Source: Mycolicibacterium iranicum (GTDB taxonomy: Bacteria; Actinomycetota; Actinomycetes; Mycobacteriales; Mycobacteriaceae). Taken from it: a stretch of DNA of 38,253 nt. Both the position numbers and the translations under genes were made by a program. This document shows, piece by piece, positions 32,806 through 38,253 of the stretch; the stretch's first letter is position 1, and each line of letters opens with the position of its first letter. The notes beneath the pieces were generated by a model. It made no database searches. It was not told the origin of the DNA and saw nothing but the letters and a program-made list of their open reading frames with translations. The stretch is taken from contig NZ_LWCS01000017.1 of assembly GCF_001650495.1 (NCBI RefSeq), positions 1 through 38,253 of the forward strand, read 5' to 3'.

Positions 32806-32814
32806 GCGAGGGGA

Positions 32815-33687
32815 CTAGCGGGCGGGGAATTCTTCGGCGAGTGCGATGAGCTTGGCACGCACCAGGTGTGGGCTCTCATCGACGATGAAGTGGCCACCCT
32901 CGACGACCTCGATCTGATAATCGTCGGCACGTGCCGTCTCCGCTCCAGCCAAATCCGGATGGATCGCAGTGTCTGTTCTGCCGAACAGAACGCGCGTCGG
33001 CACCGTCGATCGCCGCCGCTCGCCATTGCGGACCGCCTTGGGGATCTCACGCAGCAGGAACGTCCGGTAGGTGTCGCGGGCGGTACGGGCGACCACCGGA
33101 TCGCGGAACCGGTCGGCATAGACGCGCACGGTGACCGGATCAAGGTTGGGCGCCGCCGCCCGGAACACGACCTTCTCCAAGTACTTGGTGTGCTGCTGCA
33201 GCGGCACGCCGATCGAGGCGACCACCGGCTGATACAGCAGGAATCGCCACAGATGCGGCGCCATGACCTTCGGCGGCACCCACGGGTGCGCGATGTTGAG
33301 CGCTAAATAGGCGTCGATACGCTCGGGAATCCGAAGCGTCATCAGGTGCCCGATGTAGCCGCCCCAGTCGTGACCGACGAGCAGGAACCGGTCGATCCCG
33401 AGGGCGTCGACCAGGGCGACCAGGTCGGTGACCACGTCCTCTTTGGCCCACCGGTGCGGCGGCGGCCCGGACCACCCGTAGCCGGGCAGATCAGGAGCGA
33501 TGATGCGCAGCCCTGCGGGCGGATCGGCGAGCAGGTCGCGGTACGCCCAGTGATGCTGGGGCCAGCCGTGAAGAGCAAGGACCGGCCTGCCGTCTTCCGG
33601 TCCGGCCTCGGTCACGTGGAAATCGACTCCGTTGACCGTCACGTGGCGCCTGCGCACCCCTCCAATCGGCGGGGGTTGGTTAGTCAT
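32815..33687 (-). CDS. Alpha/beta hydrolase (epoxide hydrolase / haloalkane dehalogenase group)
   Basis: 290 residues from ATG 33687. Oxyanion motif HGWPQ at 40-44, nucleophile Asp107 in GHDWGG (Asp rather than Ser marks epoxide hydrolases and dehalogenases), probable acid D239 (FGRTDTAIHP) and catalytic His266 (EGGHFI). Cap domain about 130-200. A cytosolic enzyme, substrate unknown. A -10 box ends 7 nt before the ATG and no ribosome site is present, so the transcript is probably leaderless. Confidence 0.85.
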   Translation of the reverse strand: MTNQPPPIGGVRRRHVTVNGVDFHVTEAGPEDGRPVLALHGWPQHHWAYRDLLADPPAGLRIIAPDLPGYGWSGPPPHRWAKEDVVTDLVALVDALGIDRFLLVGHDWGGYIGHLMTLRIPERIDAYLALNIAHPWVPPKVMAPHLWRFLLYQPVVASIGVPLQQHTKYLEKVVFRAAAPNLDPVTVRVYADRFRDPVVARTARDTYRTFLLREIPKAVRNGERRRSTVPTRVLFGRTDTAIHPDLAGAETARADDYQIEVVEGGHFIVDESPHLVRAKLIALAEEFPAR

Positions 33688-33694
33688 GGCCCTG

Positions 33695-33700
33695 AGAATA
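33695..33700 (-). promoter_or_regulatory. -10 box for leaderless hydrolase transcript
   Basis: TATTCT on the minus strand (33700-33695), 7 nt before ATG 33687. Its presumed -35 region would overlap the promoter of the divergent ligase gene. Confidence 0.5.
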
Positions 33701-33712
33701 ATCGCGAGGGTC

Positions 33713-33718
33713 TACGGT
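33713..33718 (+). promoter_or_regulatory. -10 box for leaderless acyl-CoA ligase transcript
   Basis: TACGGT (TAnnnT), 6 nt before ATG 33725. It supports that start over ATG 33686, which would overlap the divergent hydrolase gene. Confidence 0.5.
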
Positions 33719-33724
33719 GCTGAT

Positions 33725-35596
33725 ATGCCCGGGTATCGCGACCTCTTCGACGCCAGCATCGACGATCCGACGGCTTTCTGGGCCGACGCGGCCAAAGCCG
33801 TGACCTGGACCAAGCCGCCCCGGCGAATCCTCGACGACAGCAACCCGCCGTTCTACCGCTGGTTCCCCGACGCCGAACTGAACACCTGCGCCAACGCTCT
33901 GGACCGCCACGTCGAGAACGGGCGCGGCGACCAGCCCGCGCTGATCTACGATTCGGCTGTCACCGACACCAAGCGCGCCTACACCTACACCGAGCTGTTG
34001 GACCAGACCGCCCGCTTCGCCGGTGTGCTGCGCTCCCTCGGCGTCGGAAAGGGCGACCGCGTCGTCATCTACATGCCGATGATCCCCGAGGCCGTCATAG
34101 CGATGCTGGCCTGCGCGCGCCTCGGCGCCGTGCACTCGGTCGTGTTCGGCGGCTTCGCGCCGCACGAGCTCGCAGTCCGCATCGACGACGTCCGGCCGAC
34201 GGTGGTCGTATCCGCATCATGTGGCATCGAGCCCACCCGCGCCGTCGAATACAAGCCGATGCTCGATGCGGCGATCGGCATGACCGAGCATCCCCCGACG
34301 CATTGCGTTGTGGTGCAACGGGATCGGCTGCGGTGCGATCTGGTCGAGGGCCGTGACCTGGAGTGGGCCCAGGTCATGCTGGACGCCCAACCCGTCGACC
34401 CCGTGCCCGTCGCCGCGACCGACCCGCTGTACGTCCTGTACACGTCCGGCACCACAGGCAAACCCAAGGGCATCGTCCGCGACAACGGCGGCCATGCAGT
34501 CGCGCTGCTGTGGAGCATGCATCACATCTACGACGTCGCTGCCGGCGACGTCTTCTGGGCCGCCTCCGATGTCGGCTGGGTGGTCGGCCATTCCTACATC
34601 GTCTATGCCCCTCTGCTCCTGGGGGCGACCACGGTGCTTTACGAAGGCAAGCCCGTCGGCACCCCGGACCCCGGCGCGTTCTGGCGGGTGGCCTCCGAGC
34701 ACGGCGTGAAGGCTTTGTTCACCGCGCCGACGGCGATCCGCGCGATCCGCAAGGAAGACCCGGAAGGCAAATACGTCTCCGGTTACGACTTGTCGAGGTT
34801 GAAGTACCTGTTCCTGGCCGGCGAGCGCCTCGATCCCGACACCTATCACTGGGCGTCGGAGAAGCTCGGCATCCCCGTCATCGACCACTGGTGGCAGACC
34901 GAGACCGGCTGGCCGATCGCCGCCAACCCGATGGGCACCGAACAGCTGCCGATCAAGGCCGGCTCCCCCACCGTCCCGATGCCCGGGTACGACGTTCGGA
35001 TCCTCGACGAACAAGGGCACGACTGCGCCGCCGGCAAGGAGGGCGCGATCTGTATCCGGCTTCCGTTGCCGCCGGGCACGCTGCCGACACTGTGGAACGC
35101 GCAAGACCGCTATCAGGCGTCCTACCTCACCGAATACCCCGGCTACTACCTCACCGGCGACGGCGGCCACTTCGACGACGACGGCTACCTGTTCGTGATG
35201 GGACGCATCGACGACGTCATCAACGTCGCCGGGCACCGACTGTCGACCGGCGCAATCGAAGAGGTGCTGGCCACCCACCCCGCCGTCGCCGAGTGCGCCG
35301 TCATCGGTGTGGCCGACGAGATCAAAGGCCAGGCTCCACGAGGCCTGGTCGTAGTCAAGTCCGGGGCCTCCGCCGAGGGACTCGCCGAGGAGCTCGTCAA
35401 ACTGGTCCGCGACGAGATCGGTGCAGTCGCCGCATTCAAGCTCGTCGACGTCGTCCCTGCGCTACCGAAGACCCGCTCGGGAAAGATCCTGCGCAAGACC
35501 ATGCGCGGAATCGCAGCCGGCCGTGACGAGCCGGTGCCGTCGACGATCGAGGACCCGTCGGTGCTCGACACGCTGGGGCCGATCCTGCGCTCCTGA
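33725..35596 (+). CDS. prpE: Propionyl-CoA synthetase-like AMP-forming ligase
   Basis: 623 residues from ATG 33725. ANL superfamily: ACS N-terminal part (YRDLFDASIDDPTAFWADAA), P-loop YTSGTTGKPKGIVRDNGG at about 239-256, adenylate motif DHWWQTETGWPI, hinge MGRIDDVINVAGHRLST, and the acetylatable Lys587 in RSGKILRKTMR. The IVRDNGGHAVALLWSM and GTEQLPIKAGSPTVPMPGYD stretches are closer to PrpE propionate ligases than to acetate ligases, which are usually longer. It activates propionate (or other short acids) to the CoA ester with ATP, in the cytosol. It is divergent from the hydrolase, and the short gap holds both -10 boxes. Substrate is inference from family. Confidence 0.85.
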   Translation: MPGYRDLFDASIDDPTAFWADAAKAVTWTKPPRRILDDSNPPFYRWFPDAELNTCANALDRHVENGRGDQPALIYDSAVTDTKRAYTYTELLDQTARFAGVLRSLGVGKGDRVVIYMPMIPEAVIAMLACARLGAVHSVVFGGFAPHELAVRIDDVRPTVVVSASCGIEPTRAVEYKPMLDAAIGMTEHPPTHCVVVQRDRLRCDLVEGRDLEWAQVMLDAQPVDPVPVAATDPLYVLYTSGTTGKPKGIVRDNGGHAVALLWSMHHIYDVAAGDVFWAASDVGWVVGHSYIVYAPLLLGATTVLYEGKPVGTPDPGAFWRVASEHGVKALFTAPTAIRAIRKEDPEGKYVSGYDLSRLKYLFLAGERLDPDTYHWASEKLGIPVIDHWWQTETGWPIAANPMGTEQLPIKAGSPTVPMPGYDVRILDEQGHDCAAGKEGAICIRLPLPPGTLPTLWNAQDRYQASYLTEYPGYYLTGDGGHFDDDGYLFVMGRIDDVINVAGHRLSTGAIEEVLATHPAVAECAVIGVADEIKGQAPRGLVVVKSGASAEGLAEELVKLVRDEIGAVAAFKLVDVVPALPKTRSGKILRKTMRGIAAGRDEPVPSTIEDPSVLDTLGPILRS

Positions 35597-35604
35597 CGCG
35601 GGAT

Positions 35605-35629
35605 GTTATTCCCGACGCAAGTTGGGTAT
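35605..35629 (+). promoter_or_regulatory. SigF-like promoter for DUF4383 gene
   Basis: GTTA (35605-35608), 15-nt spacer, GGGTAT (35624-35629). One mismatch in the -35, ideal -10. ATG 35677 follows after 47 nt with GGGAGG at 35665-35670. An inverted repeat GTTGGG-TATCTC-CCCAAC (35621-35638) overlaps the -10. Confidence 0.45.
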
Positions 35630-35676
35630 CTCCCCAACACAGACGTCAATTCGGCTGGCCTGGATGGGAGGCGCAA

Positions 35677-36144
35677 ATGTCCGAACACCCCAAATACATG
35701 GCGGTCCAGGGCGCTGCGCTGATCATGGCGGGTGCCCTCGTTCTTCTCGGGGTACTGAGCTTCATCCCCGGCGTCACGTCCGACCTCAGCACGCTTGGGT
35801 GGATCGGACAGCATTCCGGTGCAAGGCTTTTCGGCACCTTCGTGGTGTCGGCTGTGCTCAACATCGTGCACCTGGTCGTCGGGGCCGCCGGCTTCTACTT
35901 CGCGCGCACCTACGCGGGTGCGCGGGCCTACCTGCTGGGCGGCGGGCTGCTCTACCTGGGGCTGTGGCTCTACGGCGTGCTGGTGGAATTCGGCAGCGAC
36001 GCCCACGTCATCCCGCTCAACACCGCCACGAACTGGCTGCACCTGGGTCTGGGGGTGGTGATGGTGTTGCTCGGTGTGACACTGGGCGGCCAGCACGACC
36101 CGACCAAGCGACGCCCACGGTTGCGCCGGGCAGCGTCCCACTAG
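35677..36144 (+). CDS. DUF4383 four-helix membrane protein
   Basis: 155 residues from ATG 35677 with GGGAGG 6 nt upstream. Four membrane helices with the DUF4383 features: MAVQGAALIMAGALVLLGVL, the loop FIPGVTSDLSTLGWIGQHSG, ARLFGTFVVSAVLNIVHLVV, and NTATNWLHLGLGVVMVLLG. A basic C-terminal tail (KRRPRLRRAASH) lies in the cytoplasm. The family is of unknown function and common among actinobacterial stress genes. The SigF-like promoter upstream is in line with that. Confidence 0.85.
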   Translation: MSEHPKYMAVQGAALIMAGALVLLGVLSFIPGVTSDLSTLGWIGQHSGARLFGTFVVSAVLNIVHLVVGAAGFYFARTYAGARAYLLGGGLLYLGLWLYGVLVEFGSDAHVIPLNTATNWLHLGLGVVMVLLGVTLGGQHDPTKRRPRLRRAASH

Positions 36145-36207
36145 CGCCGAAACTGCATTCCACGCGGCCTCTGCGCGACTTTTGGCGCATGGAATGCAGT
36201 TTCGGCG
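36145..36207. terminator. Long palindrome between convergent genes (type B)
   Basis: CGCCGAAACTGCATTCCA (36145-36162) pairs exactly with 36190-36207; after one mismatch the next 3 bases also pair, giving a 22-bp stem around a 19-nt loop. It starts on the base after the DUF4383 stop and ends 5 bp before the exopolyphosphatase stop, so it serves both convergent genes. Its core matches the type A palindrome at 32744-32805. Confidence 0.65.
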
Positions 36208-36212
36208 AAGAC

Positions 36213-37154
36213 CTAGGCGATGGACAGTGCGATGCCGTCGAGGATGTCATGCTCGCTGACCACCAGTTCGGTGATGCCCGCCTTCTCCTCCAGCACCCCT
36301 GCCAACTCCTGAACGATCAGCGCCCCGCCGCCGATGACGTCGACACGGCCTTCGTGCATCGGCCCCAGCGCCGCGCGCTGCTCGCGCGTCATGGCCAGTA
36401 GCTCGGCACAGACAGGAAGCAGTTCATCGAAGCTGACGCGCGACAGATGGATCGCATCAGGGTCATAGGCCGTCATCTTCTGCGCAAGAGCGGCGAGCGT
36501 GGTCATCGTTCCCGCAACACCCACCCATGTCCGGGCCTTCTCGACGGGCACCTGCCGCGACACCTCGGCCAGCGCGTCGCGGACGACCGCGCGCGCGGCG
36601 TCGATCTCGTCGCCGGTGGGAGGGTCAGACCGCAGGCATCGCTCCGTGAGCCGGACACAGCCGATGTCGGCGGAGTACCCCGCCTCCGCATCCTCGGAGC
36701 CGAGCACCACCTCCGTGGACCCGCCGCCGAGGTCGACAACCACGAAAGGCGCTGCGGCAGAGTCGAGATCGCCGACAGCCCCGTAGAACGACAAGCCCGC
36801 TTCCTCGGTGCCGGTGATCACCTCGGCCACCGCGCCGGGCACGACGGCCCCGAGGATCTCCGACGTCATCGCGAAAAACTCCTGGCGGTTGGACACGTCA
36901 CGGGCCGCCGACGTCGCGACCATCCGGACTGCGCCGACGTCGTGACGACGCATCAGATCGGCGTAGTCGCTCAACGCAGTCCGGGTGCGCGCCAGCGCCT
37001 CCGGCGCGAACTCGCCTGTCGCGTCGACACCCTGCCCCAGCCGCACGATGCGCATCTCGCGGTGGACGTCGCGCAGGACCCCGTCCACAACGTCGGCTAT
37101 CAGCAACCGGATCGAATTGGTTCCACAGTCGACCGCAGCGACCCTCACGTCCAT
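36213..37154 (-). CDS. ppx2: Exopolyphosphatase, Ppx/GppA family
   Basis: 313 residues from ATG 37154; GTG 37148 is equally good because it overlaps the DUF501 stop as GTGA. The Ppx/GppA (ASKHA fold) motifs are clear: VAAVDCGTNSIRLLIADV (phosphate 1), MVATSAARDVSNR, EVITGTEEAGLSFYGAV, and VVVDLGGGSTEVVLGS (phosphate 2), with GVAGTMTTLAAL later. The length is that of the short actinobacterial form with only the N-terminal two domains. It hydrolyses polyphosphate or pppGpp; I recall the orthologue as Rv1026 (ppx2) in the same ftsB-DUF501-ppx order. It is the last gene of that coupled row. Confidence 0.88.
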   Translation of the reverse strand: MDVRVAAVDCGTNSIRLLIADVVDGVLRDVHREMRIVRLGQGVDATGEFAPEALARTRTALSDYADLMRRHDVGAVRMVATSAARDVSNRQEFFAMTSEILGAVVPGAVAEVITGTEEAGLSFYGAVGDLDSAAAPFVVVDLGGGSTEVVLGSEDAEAGYSADIGCVRLTERCLRSDPPTGDEIDAARAVVRDALAEVSRQVPVEKARTWVGVAGTMTTLAALAQKMTAYDPDAIHLSRVSFDELLPVCAELLAMTREQRAALGPMHEGRVDVIGGGALIVQELAGVLEEKAGITELVVSEHDILDGIALSIA

Positions 37155-37636
37155 ACCTTTCTGTCGAGGATTCCCGCCATCTCGGGCTCGGCGGCAAGCA
37201 CCGCCAACGCCTCGTCGCCGAACGGATTGACCCCAGGCCCTTTCGCCAGAGAATGCGCGATCACCACGTGCAGGCATTTGACCCGATCAGGCATTCCGCC
37301 CCCGGAGAACGTCGTTCCCAGCGGCTCGATCGCATCGCGCTCAGCCAGGAACGATTCGTGCGCCCGGCGGTATGCGGCGGCCAGGACCGCATCCTCTGCC
37401 AGCCGTTCGGTCATCTCACGCATCATCCCCGAGGACTCGAGGCGGCTCGCCGCGGCCGTCAGCACCGGGTGGGTCAGGTAGTACAGCGTCGGAAACGGCG
37501 TTCCGTCAGGCAATTTCGGCGCGGTCTTGACGACGCCAGGCTCACCGTTCGGGCAGCGGTACGCGATCTCGAGCACACCGCGCGGCTCCCGACCCAGCTG
37601 CCGTGCCACTGCGTCGAGATCAGATTGCTCAACCAC
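37145..37636 (-). CDS. DUF501 family protein
   Basis: 163 residues from GTG 37636, which overlaps the end of the FtsB-like gene by 8 bp; the frame further upstream is Arg/Pro-rich shadow of that gene. DUF501 features: RGVLEIAYRCPNGEPGVVKT, LPDGTPFPTLYYLTHPVL, and FSGGGMPDRVKCLHVVIAHS, ending GVNPFGDEAL. This is an actinobacterial family of unknown function, almost always between ftsB and ppx. The conserved Cys and His residues suggest metal or catalytic roles, but none is proven. Its stop overlaps the ppx start. Confidence 0.88.
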   Translation of the reverse strand: MVEQSDLDAVARQLGREPRGVLEIAYRCPNGEPGVVKTAPKLPDGTPFPTLYYLTHPVLTAAASRLESSGMMREMTERLAEDAVLAAAYRRAHESFLAERDAIEPLGTTFSGGGMPDRVKCLHVVIAHSLAKGPGVNPFGDEALAVLAAEPEMAGILDRKVWT

Positions 37637-38253
37637 CGGGCTGGGGCGCACTGGGCGGGATGGGCTCCGGCGCCGACGGCGCGCCGGGAGGCGGGGTCGG
37701 CGGAACACCGTGGGGTGCCTCGGCAATCGTGTGCCACAGTGCCGTGTACCACGGGTCGTTGCTCTTCGTCTCGGCCAAGTCGGTGGTCGGCGCACCCGGC
37801 GCAGTGGCACCAGGAGGAAGCTGAACCTGATACGGCGTCTCGCCGGGCATCACGAAGCCCAGCCGCTCACGCGCCTGCGCGGCGATGAACACCGGGTCGG
37901 CCAGCTTGGCCTTCTGCTCCTCCAGCTCCGCGATCTGTACTCGCAGTTGAGCTTCGCTGGCTTCGAGCTGCTTCATCTCGGTGCGCTGGGCGAAATAGGT
38001 CCGCACCGGCCCCGCGATCGTCAGCGTCAAAACGCAGATGACCGCTGCGAGGATCGCTGCCCGCCGCGCGGCCGAACCGAACCGCTGCTCGGCAGCCGCC
38101 TCCGCCGACGCGATGATCGATTCCCGGATCGAGCCGGCCTCGGGGGTGTCGGAGAGGTCGACGAACTCGGCGTCCTCCTGCGGCGGCGCGGCCGGCGCCG
38201 CGCGCGGCGACTCCCGACGTGCCGACGTCCCGCGCGGCTTTGCGCGCCCGGCG
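37629..38253 (-). CDS. ftsB: FtsB/DivIC-like septum formation protein, 5' end outside window
   Basis: At least 207 codons; the frame is open to the right edge without a start, so the N-terminus is missing. The visible part starts with a disordered region rich in Ala/Pro/Arg, then one membrane helix (AAILAAVICVLTLTIAG), a coiled coil (RTEMKQLEASEAQLRVQIAE) and ARERLGFVMPGETPYQVQLP, the typical DivIC/FtsB signature of mycobacteria. A Pro-rich tail ends it. FtsB binds FtsQ and FtsL in the divisome at the septum. The DUF501 and ppx genes follow with overlaps. Confidence 0.85.
   Translation of the reverse strand, partial: AGRAKPRGTSARRESPRAAPAAPPQEDAEFVDLSDTPEAGSIRESIIASAEAAAEQRFGSAARRAAILAAVICVLTLTIAGPVRTYFAQRTEMKQLEASEAQLRVQIAELEEQKAKLADPVFIAAQARERLGFVMPGETPYQVQLPPGATAPGAPTTDLAETKSNDPWYTALWHTIAEAPHGVPPTPPPGAPSAPEPIPPSAPQPGG

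Noticed and set aside
33686..33724. Earlier ATG (33686) for the acyl-CoA ligase
   Set aside because: Would overlap the divergent hydrolase start and its promoter; the 33725 start matches the family N-terminus and the -10 box.

Overview
The window is high-GC DNA from an actinobacterium, most likely a rapidly growing mycobacterium (Mycolicibacterium type). The evidence is an MmpL C-terminus at the left edge, a run of promoters with the mycobacterial SigF consensus, leaderless start sites, and an ftsB-like / DUF501 / exopolyphosphatase block near kdp that matches, as far as I recall, the M. tuberculosis Rv1024-Rv1031 neighbourhood. No rRNA, complete tRNA, insertion sequence, CRISPR array or integrase was found.

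Layout. (1) 1-212: end of an MmpL transporter, then about 630 bp without a convincing gene. (2) 846-6804: a putative defence module. An 83-residue protein and a Rad50/SMC-like zinc-hook ATPase are coupled on the minus strand. Divergent to them is a large protein that joins a PD-(D/E)xK-type nuclease domain to an N6-adenine methyltransferase. Just beyond it, at 7006-7048, lies the 5' half of a tRNA-Leu(UAA)-like gene, which may be the scar of an integration site. (3) 7148-11691: response regulator, histidine kinase, MHS-family symporter and an orphan TAXI lipoprotein, probably one substrate-responsive uptake locus. (4) 11698-17584: a cluster of small stress-type genes and oxidoreductases (UsfY-like, acidic peptide, DUF7218-like, zinc alcohol dehydrogenase, flavin reductase with RibD-like reductase, short-chain dehydrogenase, DUF6328, DUF4235). 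Seven SigF-type promoters, all with a 15-nt spacer, sit directly upstream of these genes. (5) 17588-18259: a PLP fold-III barrel protein that lacks the expected lysine.

(6) 18498-26639: the high-affinity potassium system kdpFABCDE in one direction. It is preceded by an extra 26-codon membrane micro-ORF and carries an enlarged KdpC. (7) 26642-29610: a GbsR/MarR-type regulator divergent from a three-gene ABC-2 exporter. (8) 29934-32738: a large Orn/Lys/Arg decarboxylase. (9) 32815-35596: an alpha/beta hydrolase and a propionyl-CoA synthetase-like ligase, divergent, with apparently leaderless promoters back to back. (10) 35677-38253: a DUF4383 membrane protein (with another SigF-like promoter), an exopolyphosphatase, a DUF501 protein and the C-terminal part of an FtsB/DivIC-like protein.

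Taken together, most of the window outside the defence module reads as a stress, osmotic and envelope-homeostasis region. The defence module stands out as accessory DNA. All product calls come from reading motifs by eye; no database search was possible.
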